Positions 1-7,169 of a stretch of 64,000 bases of DNA are shown in pieces. A model generated the notes under the pieces. That model did no database searches, had not been told where the DNA came from, and worked only from the letters and a program-made list of their open reading frames with translations. A program made the position numbers and the translations under genes. This DNA comes from Rubellimicrobium roseum. GTDB lineage: Bacteria; Pseudomonadota; Alphaproteobacteria; Rhodobacterales; Rhodobacteraceae. The stretch spans positions 1 to 64,000 of the forward strand of contig NZ_VDFV01000012.1 of NCBI RefSeq assembly GCF_006152145.1, written 5' to 3'. Position 1 is the stretch's first letter. Every line of letters begins with the position of its first letter.

Positions 1-1
1 C

Positions 2-58
2 CCCAAGGTCTTTCTCTCGGCCATCGCCTTGGCCGCAACCGTCATGTTCTGGCTATGA
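2..58 (+). CDS. C-terminal end of an unidentified protein (partial)
   Basis: The window opens inside an apparent reading frame that ends at a TGA at 56-58. The 18 visible residues are strongly hydrophobic (ending ATVMFWL) and would suit a C-terminal membrane segment. The N-terminal part lies outside the window, so the family cannot be named. The call rests only on the open frame and its hydrophobic character. Confidence 0.35.
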   Translation, partial: PKVFLSAIALAATVMFWL

Positions 59-643
59 GTCCTGAGCGTAGACAATTTCCAGACAATTTGAAGACAACAG
101 AAAACATTTTTATTGAGATAATCCGGCACCTCAACGGCGCGTTGCAGAGCCACTCGCGCCTCAATTGGAAATTGCACCGATCCGGGAAACCGGAAAGGCC
201 CATTCCGGATTTAAGAGGGCGCTTTCGACGCATCGATTCGCGTCCTCACCACTCCGCTGTCGCGATGTTGCGCGAACCGGGAGAGGACCGTTCGGTGGTG
301 TAAGGAAGCGTTAATCCTTGTCCGCCACCCTGGTCCTCGCGACGGGCACCGAACCACAGGCTCCGCCCCGCGCCCCCGGCGCCCGATCCTCAGGATCGAT
401 GGAAACCGCCCCGCCGGGTGATCCGCTCTTTGAGGTCCCCGGGCGGGGTCCACGGGTGCCATGCCCGCCGCCGCGCGTCGAGGACGCGCCCCCTGCCCGC
501 CGGAGTGGCGTCCCGCGGTCAGCCATCGGGAACGACGTCCACGCTGACGTGACGTCCCGACCCCCACCCATCCCGCCCCTTGGGGGGTTGACGACCCCCC
601 GGGGGGCGGAAGTAGGCCTAGGGCACCTCAACACGAGACCCCC
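59..643. other. Intergenic region without a convincing gene
   Basis: This 585-bp gap starts relatively AT-rich (about 60-130) and becomes very GC-rich. Short open frames here look random. It holds one copy of the 49-bp repeated element (266-314) and a G/C-run hairpin (GGGGGGT at 582-588, ACCCCCC at 594-600) just upstream of the amidotransferase. A TTGACG at 588-593 could be a -35 box, but no convincing -10 follows. Confidence 0.5.
266..314 (-). repeat. 49-bp three-block repeated element, copy 1
   Basis: Read on the minus strand this matches TTAACG, 6 variable bases, a 16-base block ending CACCGAACGGT, 10 variable bases, then TTCGCGCAACA. The blocks and spacings equal those of the copies at 16643-16691 and 51657-51705. 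The middle block holds the inverted repeat ACCG-AA-CGGT. TTAA-N7-TTAC at one end resembles a CtrA box. Function unknown. Confidence 0.8.
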
Positions 644-1327
644 ATGCTCATCGGCATATTGCAGACCGGCCACGCGCCCGACGCGCTCCGGCCCACTCAT
701 GGCGACTATCCCGACCTCTTCCAGCGCCTCCTCGCCGACCGCGGCCTCGACTTCCGCACCTGGTCGGTGGTGGACGGCGACTTCCCCGAAGGCCCCCAAG
801 CGGCCGAAGGCTGGCTCATCACCGGCTCGCGCCACGGCGCCTACGAGGACCTCCCCTGGATTCCCCCGCTCGAAGCCCTCATCCGTGACATCCATGCCGC
901 CGGCGTTCCGCTCGTCGGCATCTGCTTCGGCCACCAGATCATCGCGCAGGCCCTGGGCGGCCGGGTCGAGAAACATCCGGGCGGCTGGTCCGTGGGCCGC
1001 ACCGAATACGACTTCGAGGGCCAGCCGGTCGCGCTGAACGCCTGGCACCAGGATCAGGTGGTCGAACGCCCCGAAGGCGCTCAGGTCGTGGCGTCTTCCC
1101 CCTTCTGCGCCAACGCGGCGCTCGCCTATGGCGACCGTATCTTCACCGTGCAGGCCCACCCCGAGTTCACGGGCGCCTTCCTCAAGGACCTGATCGACCA
1201 GCGCGGGCGCGGCCTCGTCCCCGACGCGCTGCTCGACGCGGCCCAGGCCAGCCTCGACCGCCCGGTGGACGCCGCCGCCCTGGCCTCCCGCATCGCCCGC
1301 TTCTTCACCGAAAGGGCCGCCGCATGA
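644..1327 (+). CDS. Class I glutamine amidotransferase (GuaA-type domain)
   Basis: A 227-aa stand-alone class I glutamine amidotransferase, expected to hydrolyse a gamma-glutamyl amide or glutamine. The nucleophile elbow GICFGHQ carries Cys94, and QAHPEF supplies His172 and Glu174, completing the Cys-His-Glu triad. It overlaps the downstream glutamine-synthetase gene by ATGA, so the two are probably co-translated. With the FAD oxidoreductase and aminotransferase that follow, this resembles gamma-glutamylated polyamine catabolism (Puu-like), where a PuuD-type hydrolase would release glutamate. However, the motif is closer to GMP-synthase-type amidotransferases than to E. coli PuuD, so the substrate is inferred. 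Confidence 0.85.
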   Translation: MLIGILQTGHAPDALRPTHGDYPDLFQRLLADRGLDFRTWSVVDGDFPEGPQAAEGWLITGSRHGAYEDLPWIPPLEALIRDIHAAGVPLVGICFGHQIIAQALGGRVEKHPGGWSVGRTEYDFEGQPVALNAWHQDQVVERPEGAQVVASSPFCANAALAYGDRIFTVQAHPEFTGAFLKDLIDQRGRGLVPDALLDAAQASLDRPVDAAALASRIARFFTERAAA

Positions 1328-2673
1328 GCTGGATGGACCGCATCCCCCCCGCCGCGCGCAGCTATCTCGACCGGAACCGCCTGGACGAGGTCGAATGCGT
1401 CATCGCCGATTTCCCCGGCATCGCCCGCGGCAAGGCCGTGCCGGCCGCCAAATGGGAACGGCAGCAGTACTTCCACCTGCCGAACTCCATCTTCTTCCAG
1501 ACCATCACCGGCGACTGGGCCGAGGCCGCGACTGACGGCTTCACCGAGCCCGACATGATCCTGCGCCCCGATATGGACACCGCCACCGCCGCGCCCTGGG
1601 CGGCGGACGGGACGCTCCAAGTCATCCACGACGCCTATGACATGCAGGGCAACCCCGTCGGCATGGCTCCCCGCAACGTTCTCCGACGGGTGGTCGCCCT
1701 CTACCAGGCGCGCGGCTGGACTCCCATCGTCGCCCCCGAGATGGAGTTCTACCTCGTCGGCAAGAACGTGGACCCGGCCAAGGAGATCACGCCCATGATG
1801 GGCCGGACGGGCCGCCCCGCCGCCGCCCGCCAGGCCTATTCCATGACCGCCGTGGACGAATACGGCCCCGTCATCGACGACATCTACGAATACGCCGAGA
1901 TCCAGGGCATCGAGATCGACGGCATCACGCAGGAGGGCGGCGCCGGGCAACTGGAGATCAACCTCCGCCACGGCGACCCGATCCGCCTCGCCGACGACGT
2001 CTTCTACTTCAAACGCCTGATCCGCGAGGCCGCGCTCAAGCACGACTGCTTCGCCACCTTCATGGCCAAGCCCATCGAAGGCGAGCCGGGCAGCGCGATG
2101 CACGTCCACCACTCGATTCTCGACGCCTCGGGCCGCAACATCTTCTGCGGCCGGGACGGAGAGGAAACGCCCGAATTCCTGAACTTCGTAGGGGGCCTCC
2201 AGCGGCACATGCCGGCCGCCATCGCGGTGATGGCGCCTTACGTGAACAGCTACCGCCGCTACGTCCGCAACCACGCCGCGCCCATCAACCTCGAATGGGG
2301 CCGCGACAACCGCACCACCGGGCTGCGCGTCCCCGTCTCCTCGCCCGAGGCGCGGCGGATCGAGAACCGCCTTCCGGGGATGGACTGCAACCCCTATCTC
2401 TGCATCGCGGCCTCACTGGCCTGCGGCTACCTCGGCATGATCCAGCAGACCCCCGCCGGCCCGATCTTCGAGGGCGACGCCTACCAGTCCGACGCCGAGA
2501 TCCCCTACTCGCTGTCGGATGCGCTCGACCTCTTCGAAGAGGCCAAGGACCTGCATGCCGTGCTGGGCGAGGACTTCTCCCGCGTCTACTCCATCGTGAA
2601 GCGGACCGAGAACGACGAGTTCCTCCAGGTCATCAGCCCCTGGGAGCGGGAGCATCTCCTGCTGAACGTCTGA
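1324..2673 (+). CDS. Glutamine synthetase family protein (PuuA-like)
   Basis: A 449-aa glutamine-synthetase-fold ligase, probably forming a gamma-glutamyl amide from glutamate, ATP and an amine. An N-terminal beta-grasp region covers roughly residues 15-110. The catalytic domain shows metal-binding glutamates in PEMEFYL (139, 141), Glu211 in GGAGQLEINL, and the ATP-loop histidines in GSAMHVHHS (260, 262). The length and lack of an adenylylation loop fit GS-like enzymes of amine catabolism such as gamma-glutamylputrescine synthetase rather than GlnA. The start overlaps the amidotransferase stop (ATGA), and the stop overlaps the next ATG (TGATG). The substrate is inferred from context. Confidence 0.88.
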   Translation: MSWMDRIPPAARSYLDRNRLDEVECVIADFPGIARGKAVPAAKWERQQYFHLPNSIFFQTITGDWAEAATDGFTEPDMILRPDMDTATAAPWAADGTLQVIHDAYDMQGNPVGMAPRNVLRRVVALYQARGWTPIVAPEMEFYLVGKNVDPAKEITPMMGRTGRPAAARQAYSMTAVDEYGPVIDDIYEYAEIQGIEIDGITQEGGAGQLEINLRHGDPIRLADDVFYFKRLIREAALKHDCFATFMAKPIEGEPGSAMHVHHSILDASGRNIFCGRDGEETPEFLNFVGGLQRHMPAAIAVMAPYVNSYRRYVRNHAAPINLEWGRDNRTTGLRVPVSSPEARRIENRLPGMDCNPYLCIAASLACGYLGMIQQTPAGPIFEGDAYQSDAEIPYSLSDALDLFEEAKDLHAVLGEDFSRVYSIVKRTENDEFLQVISPWEREHLLLNV

Positions 2674-3986
2674 TGCCGCGCGATCCGCTCACCCGGAACG
2701 ACCCAGTCCCCGGAGCCTATCCGGCCTCGTGGTACGCGGCCTCCGCGCAGGTCTCCGAGGCGCGTGGTTCCCTGAAGGGGTCGCACCGCGCCGACGTGGC
2801 CATCGTGGGCGCGGGCTACACCGGCCTCTGGGCCGCCAAGACCCTCGCCGAGAGGGGCCTCAAGCCAGTCGTGCTGGAGGCCCATCGCGTGGGCTGGGGC
2901 GCCTCGGGCCGCAACGGCGGCCAAGTGGGCTCCGGTACCAACTGGCACCAGAAGCAACTCGAAGCGCGCATCGGCCGCGACGCCGCCCGCGCCGTCTGGG
3001 ACATCTGCGAGGACGGCAAGCGCCAGCTTCGCGACTTCATCGCCGCCGAGGCGCCGGATGCGCGCTACCTCCCCGGCGTCGCTCACGGCGAATACTCCGC
3101 CGCCGAGGCGCGCGAGTCGCGCAAGAACGCCGAGCACCTCGCTACCCACTACGGCTACAACCAGGTCGAGGTCCTGGACCGCGACGCCTTCCGCGCGCTC
3201 GTCAAGTCGCCGCGCTATGTGGGCGGCGTGCTCGACCGTGGTGCGGGCCACGTCCACCCGCTGCGCTATGCCTTGGCCTTGGCACGGGCCGCCGAGCGCG
3301 CGGGCGCCGTGATCCACGAAGGCTCCATCGTCCTCGGCATTGACAAGGGCCAGCCCGCGACGCTGCGCACCAAGGACGGCGAGCTGAAGGCAGACCACGT
3401 CATCCTCGCCGGCAACGGCTACATGCCGGACCTGGAGCCACAGGTCGCCGCCCGCGTCATGCCGATCAACAGCTTCATCGGCGCGACCGAGCCCCTGCCC
3501 GACCACTGGCAGGACGTGCTGGCCCAGGACATCGCGGTGGCCGACTCCAAGTTCGTGGTGAACTACTTCCGGTTCAGCGAAGACCGCCGCTTCCTCTTCG
3601 GCGGGCGCGAAAGCTACGGGCTGGGCTTCCCCAAGGACATCGGCGGCCCACTCCGCAAGCGCCTCGCCGATCTCTTCCCCCAGCTCTCCGGCGCGCGGAT
3701 CGAGCATGTCTGGGGCGGCACGCTCGGCATCACCATGACCCGCCTGCCGTTGCTCCTGCGGGTCGCGCCCAATATCCTGTCGGGTGGTGGCTTCTCGGGG
3801 CACGGGGTCGCCCTCTCGGGCATCGCCGGCCGCGCGATGGCCGAGGCGATCCTCGGTCAGGCCGGCCGCTTCGACGCGCTGGCCACGCTGCCCACCCCGC
3901 GCTTCCCCGGAGGCGCGATGGCACGGGGGCCGCTGCTGACACTGGCCATGACCTGGTACGCCCTGCGCGACAGACTGGGCGTCTGA
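2673..3986 (+). CDS. FAD-dependent amine oxidoreductase (DAO/PuuB-like)
   Basis: A 437-aa DAO-superfamily flavoenzyme. The N-terminal Rossmann motif is GAGYTG at 46-51, preceded by the hydrophobic strand DVAIV. The C-terminal FAD-binding signature is GGGFSGHGV, followed by a helix. PuuB-type enzymes oxidise gamma-glutamylated or free amines and reduce oxygen. The start shares one base with the stop of the glutamine-synthetase gene (TGATG), which sets the start and implies translational coupling. A 152-bp gap with an inverted repeat separates it from the aminotransferase. Cytoplasmic, with no signal peptide. Confidence 0.87.
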   Translation: MPRDPLTRNDPVPGAYPASWYAASAQVSEARGSLKGSHRADVAIVGAGYTGLWAAKTLAERGLKPVVLEAHRVGWGASGRNGGQVGSGTNWHQKQLEARIGRDAARAVWDICEDGKRQLRDFIAAEAPDARYLPGVAHGEYSAAEARESRKNAEHLATHYGYNQVEVLDRDAFRALVKSPRYVGGVLDRGAGHVHPLRYALALARAAERAGAVIHEGSIVLGIDKGQPATLRTKDGELKADHVILAGNGYMPDLEPQVAARVMPINSFIGATEPLPDHWQDVLAQDIAVADSKFVVNYFRFSEDRRFLFGGRESYGLGFPKDIGGPLRKRLADLFPQLSGARIEHVWGGTLGITMTRLPLLLRVAPNILSGGGFSGHGVALSGIAGRAMAEAILGQAGRFDALATLPTPRFPGGAMARGPLLTLAMTWYALRDRLGV

Positions 3987-4032
3987 ACCACTCACGCCCA
4001 CGCGATCGCAAGTCGATCCGACACTTCAGCAG

Positions 4033-4057
4033 ATCCGCGCGGGAATCGTGCGCGGAT
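4033..4057. promoter_or_regulatory. Inverted repeat before the class III aminotransferase
   Basis: ATCCGCGC (4033-4040) and GCGCGGAT (4050-4057) form a perfect 8-bp inverted repeat with a 9-bp spacer in the gap between the oxidoreductase and the aminotransferase. There is no T-tract, so it could be an operator or a weak terminator. Confidence 0.35.
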
Positions 4058-4138
4058 TCCGACAAGGGCCGTTCCGCCTCGCATTGTTCGCAGCGTGACG
4101 CCTGGGTTAAGCAGGGACGACCACAAGGGAGAGCCGCC

Positions 4139-5506
4139 ATGAACGACCAGAGCCCGAACTCCTGGGAGATGCGCGCCGACGCTGCCACCTTCTATGGCTT
4201 TACCGACCTGCCGAGCGTCAGGGAGCGAGGGGCTGTGGTCCTGACCCATGGCAAGGGTCCCTACATCTACGATGTCCACGGACGTGAATACCTCGACGCC
4301 AACTCGGGCCTCTGGAACATGGTGGCGGGCTTCGACCACGCCGGCCTGATCGCCGCCGCGCAGGAGCAGTACGCCCGATTCCCCGGCTATCACGCCTTCT
4401 TCGGACGCCTGTCCGACCAGACGGTGATGCTGTCCGAGAAGCTGGTGGAGGTCTCGCCCTTCGAAAGCGGCAAGGTGTTCTACACCAACTCCGGGTCCGA
4501 GGCGAACGACACCCTGGTCAAGATGCTCTGGTTCCTCTGGGCGGCAGAGGGCCAGCCGCAGCGGCGCAAGATCCTGACCCGCGTCAATGCCTACCACGGC
4601 GTGACCGCCGTCTCGGCCTCCATGACCGGCAAGCCCTACAACTCGGTCTTCGGCCTGCCGCTGCCCGGCTTCATCCATCTCACCTGCCCCCATTACTGGC
4701 GCAACGGCCAGGAGAGCGAGACCGAGGAGCAGTTCACGAGCCGCATGGCCGCCGAACTGGAAGAGGTCATCGCGCGCGAGGGCGCCGACACCATCGCAGG
4801 CATGGTGGCCGAGCCGGTCATGGGTGCGGGCGGCGTGATCGTCCCGTCCAGGGGCTACTTCCAGGCGATCCAGCCCATCCTCAAGAAGCACGGCATCCCG
4901 CTCATCTCGGACGAGGTAATCTGCGGTTTCGGTCGCACCGGCAACACCTGGGGCTGCGAGACCTTCGACTTCATGCCCGACGCCATCATCTCGTCGAAGA
5001 ACCTGACGGCCGGCTTCTTCCCCATGGGCGCCGTGATCCTCGGGTCCGAGCTGACCGACCGGCTCCAGCGTGCGAGCGACGCCATTGAGGAGTTTCCCCA
5101 CGGCTTCACGGCCTCGGGCCACCCGGTGGGCTGCGCGATTGCGCTCAAGGCCATTGACGTCGTGATGAACGAAGGGCTGGCCGACAACGTGAAGCGCCTC
5201 ACCACCCTGTTCCAGGCGGGCATGGCCAAGCTGGCCGAGCACCCCAACATCGGCGAATGGCGCGGCGTGGGCCTGATGGGCGCGCTGGAGGCCGTGGCCG
5301 ACAAGGCCACCAAGCGGCCCTTCGACGGCAGGCTCTCGGTGTCCGAGCGCATCGCCAACGCCTCGACCGACCAGGGCCTGATCTGTCGCCCCCTGGGTCA
5401 GGCCATTGTCCTCGCGCCGCCCTTCATCATGACCGAGGACCAGATGGACGAGATGTTCACCAAGCTCGGCCGCGCCCTCGACAGGGTCTTCGCCGAGGTC
5501 GCCTGA
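4139..5506 (+). CDS. Class III PLP-dependent aminotransferase (omega-amine type)
   Basis: A 455-aa fold-type I class III aminotransferase. The PLP-contacting motif LISDEVICGFGR carries Asp258, and the Schiff-base lysine is Lys287 in ISSKNLTAG. The N-terminal GREYLDANSGLWN and YTNSGSEAND motifs are typical of omega-amino acid:pyruvate or putrescine:pyruvate (SpuC-like) transaminases. A ribosome site (AGGGAGAG) precedes the ATG. The position after the amidotransferase, PuuA-like and FAD-oxidase genes supports a role in diamine or polyamine nitrogen catabolism. The exact amine donor cannot be read from the sequence. Confidence 0.9.
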   Translation: MNDQSPNSWEMRADAATFYGFTDLPSVRERGAVVLTHGKGPYIYDVHGREYLDANSGLWNMVAGFDHAGLIAAAQEQYARFPGYHAFFGRLSDQTVMLSEKLVEVSPFESGKVFYTNSGSEANDTLVKMLWFLWAAEGQPQRRKILTRVNAYHGVTAVSASMTGKPYNSVFGLPLPGFIHLTCPHYWRNGQESETEEQFTSRMAAELEEVIAREGADTIAGMVAEPVMGAGGVIVPSRGYFQAIQPILKKHGIPLISDEVICGFGRTGNTWGCETFDFMPDAIISSKNLTAGFFPMGAVILGSELTDRLQRASDAIEEFPHGFTASGHPVGCAIALKAIDVVMNEGLADNVKRLTTLFQAGMAKLAEHPNIGEWRGVGLMGALEAVADKATKRPFDGRLSVSERIANASTDQGLICRPLGQAIVLAPPFIMTEDQMDEMFTKLGRALDRVFAEVA

Positions 5507-5816
5507 GCGGAACAACGGGAGGGCTCAATGCCCTCTCAGCAGGTTTCCACCCTGTTCTGTCTCGGGTCCGATGAAGGGCTATAAGCTCGGCAGATCAGGA
5601 CCTGTATCCCGACCGGCCTCCGGTCGGCCTTGGTACGCGCGCCGACGTGGTCTCGCACGCGTACCACGACTATTCCGCCGAACACTTGCGGTTCTGGTCC
5701 CAGCGCCAGCCCAGATGGTCGAGGGAGAAGCCAAAGTAGTTGCTCCGCAGGCCTAGTCGGTGTCGCCCCGGCTGCCTCAGCGGATCCCGTCGCAATGGCC
5801 GACGTCCGTCAGTAAC
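5507..5816. other. Intergenic region with a possible gene remnant
   Basis: No intact gene is seen in the space before the small open frame and phaR. A 55-codon open frame at 5575-5739 on the plus strand has a protein-like composition (contains SHAYHDYSAEHLRFW) but no convincing start or ribosome site. It may be a decayed gene tail. A perfect hairpin (5609-5627) lies within it. Base composition is slightly less GC-rich than the flanks. Confidence 0.4.
5609..5627. terminator. Hairpin downstream of the aminotransferase
   Basis: CCGACCGG (5609-5616), loop CCT and CCGGTCGG (5620-5627) form a perfect 8-bp stem about 100 bp after the aminotransferase stop. No T-run follows, so terminator function is uncertain. 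Confidence 0.35.
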
Positions 5817-5930
5817 ATGGCCTTCAACGTTTCTGGTTCGGGCGCATTCGGCGCGATGGCCGAGGCGCTCATCAAGTCCGCGAACGGGAGAACGAGCACG
5901 CCCACCGGGCGCAGGATCGCGTCTCCTTAG
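5817..5930 (+). CDS. Possible small ORF, 37 aa
   Basis: An ATG-started frame encoding 37 residues (MAFNVSGSGAFGAMAEALIK at the N-terminus, then a basic tail) ends one base before the phaR stop codon on the opposite strand. No clear Shine-Dalgarno sequence is visible and no family is recognised. It may be chance or part of the same decayed region upstream. Low confidence. Confidence 0.15.
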   Translation: MAFNVSGSGAFGAMAEALIKSANGRTSTPTGRRIASP

Positions 5931-6422
5931 TCACCGTTTCTGTTCGTCGTCCTCGTCCTTCGCGGGTCCCGAGGACGCTCCGGGCATCAGCCCGCCGGTC
6001 ATCGCCTTGAAGAAGGCCTCCTGCTGTGCGCGGATCGCCTCGAAGCCGGGCAGCTTCGTCATCGGGTTGCCTTTGGTCATCTGCTCCAGCATCTTCGACT
6101 GGCTTTCGCGCATCATCTCGAAGCTTGCCGCAAGAAACTGCGGCATGACGCTCGCCGCCTGCGTCGTGTAGGTCCGCACGAGCGAGGTGAGCACGTCCGT
6201 GGGTAGCACGTTCTCGCCCCGGCTCTCGTGCTCGGCGATGATCTGGAGAAGATATTGGCGCGTCAGGTCGTCGCCGGACTTGAGGTCCACGATCTGCACG
6301 TCCCGGCCCTGCCGGATGAAGGCCGCGATATCCTCGAGCGTCACGTAGTCGCTCGTCTCCGTGTTGTAGAGGCGGCGGCTCGCGTAGCGTTTGATGAGGA
6401 GCGGCTTGTCGGTCTCGGGCAT
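5931..6422 (-). CDS. phaR: Polyhydroxyalkanoate synthesis repressor PhaR
   Basis: A 163-aa PhaR. The N-terminal PHB/PHA accumulation regulator DNA-binding domain spans about residues 7-65 (IKRYASRRLYNTETSDYVTLEDIA), followed by the second PHB_acc domain (LLQIIAEHE onward) and a charged tail. PhaR binds both DNA and nascent PHA granules, and represses phasin and phaR itself until polymer forms. It sits downstream of the phasin gene, from which it is separated by a strong terminator. A CTGC-N4-GCAC sequence just upstream of its start is a plausible autoregulatory operator. Confidence 0.95.
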   Translation of the reverse strand: MPETDKPLLIKRYASRRLYNTETSDYVTLEDIAAFIRQGRDVQIVDLKSGDDLTRQYLLQIIAEHESRGENVLPTDVLTSLVRTYTTQAASVMPQFLAASFEMMRESQSKMLEQMTKGNPMTKLPGFEAIRAQQEAFFKAMTGGLMPGASSGPAKDEDDEQKR

Positions 6423-6436
6423 GAACGGCTCCGGTG

Positions 6437-6447
6437 CTGCAGATGCA
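6437..6447. promoter_or_regulatory. Candidate PhaR operator upstream of phaR
   Basis: CTGC-AGAT-GCAC lies about 15-25 bp upstream of the phaR start. It differs at one base from the CTGC-N3-4-GCAG pattern reported for Rhodobacter PhaR binding. It fits autoregulation but has not been tested. Confidence 0.4.
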
Positions 6448-6469
6448 CAAAGCCTAAGCCCCGTCCGGG

Positions 6470-6503
6470 GAAAAAGAAAGGGCGGACCCGCATGGGCCCG
6501 CCC
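6470..6503 (-). terminator. Rho-independent terminator of the phasin gene
   Basis: On the minus strand a GC stem (GGGCGG pairing CCGCCC, extended by GGG/CCC around a 4-nt loop) is followed directly by a T-rich tract (TTTCTTTTT). It begins 57 nt past the phasin stop and is the most classical intrinsic terminator in the window. Confidence 0.8.
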
Positions 6504-6560
6504 CAGTCCACGATCCGGCAGGGAGACTTGGACGGATCGGCCGTCAGGTCCCCTAAGGGA

Positions 6561-7022
6561 TCAGACGTTGGTCGAGGTCGAGGTCACCTGGGCGCCGTTC
6601 TTGGCCGCGGCGGCGAAGTCGTTGGTCGCCTTGCGAGCAGCGGCGGTCATGTCCTCGGACATGTCCTTGCCAGCGGCCAGCATCAGTTCCAGCGTTTCGG
6701 TCTGCACGCGCTTGGCGATATCGGCGAAGGCCGCCATGTGCTCGGCGGTGGACTCGGCCGAGGACGAGACGAAGTCGGTCATCGCCTTGGCGTAGTCTGC
6801 GGGCTCGGCCTTGGCCGTGGTCATGTTCGAGAGCTTGGACAGCGTGTCCTGCATCCACTTCGCCGAGAGGTCGGTCGACTTCTGCGCGGCTTCGATGGCG
6901 ACGGCGGACATCTTCTCGGCCAGGGCGGCCTGCGACTTCGCCAGGCTCTCGAACGAGGAGGTATCCATGGGGAAGTTGCTCATCATGTCCTTCATCATCT
7001 GGGTGTAGTCGGTCGAGGCCAT
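6561..7022 (-). CDS. phaP: Phasin (PHA granule-associated protein)
   Basis: A 153-aa phasin-family protein that coats PHA granules. It is almost entirely amphipathic helix, rich in Ala, Lys, Met and Ser, with the phasin_2-type region at about residues 15-140 (LAKSQAALAEKMSAVAIEA and VQTETLELMLAAGKDMSED). The start at 7022 is set by AGGA upstream. The operator CTGC-ACT-GCAG at 7089-7099 lies 67 bp upstream. Phasin is normally repressed by PhaR in the absence of polymer, and phaR is the next gene downstream. Confidence 0.92.
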   Translation of the reverse strand: MASTDYTQMMKDMMSNFPMDTSSFESLAKSQAALAEKMSAVAIEAAQKSTDLSAKWMQDTLSKLSNMTTAKAEPADYAKAMTDFVSSSAESTAEHMAAFADIAKRVQTETLELMLAAGKDMSEDMTAAARKATNDFAAAAKNGAQVTSTSTNV

Positions 7023-7088
7023 ATCGAGGTCCTTTTCAAGAAAGGAGGCGACGGCGCCGCCCCCGTGCTGATGAGCCAAATATGGATG

Positions 7089-7099
7089 CTGCACTGCAG
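7089..7099. promoter_or_regulatory. PhaR operator upstream of phasin
   Basis: CTGC-ACT-GCAG is an exact palindromic match to the CTGC-N3-GCAG pattern reported for PhaR of Rhodobacter-type bacteria. It lies 67-77 bp upstream of the phasin start, in the phaC-phaP gap. Confidence 0.65.
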
Positions 7100-7169
7100 C
7101 GACGCAAGGGAAGATTCTGCGTCGCAGCGAGGCGAGCGGCACTTTTCGGCGCGCCGGATTGCCGCAGGG

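Noticed and set aside
55-303. 82-codon plus-strand frame near the window start
   Set aside because: No ribosome site or family, and it runs into the 49-bp repeat. It looks like a chance frame.
588-620. Possible promoter (TTGACG, then TAGGCC) upstream of the amidotransferase
   Set aside because: The second hexamer is far from a -10 consensus, the spacer is about 19 bp, and the TTGACG overlaps a G/C-run hairpin.
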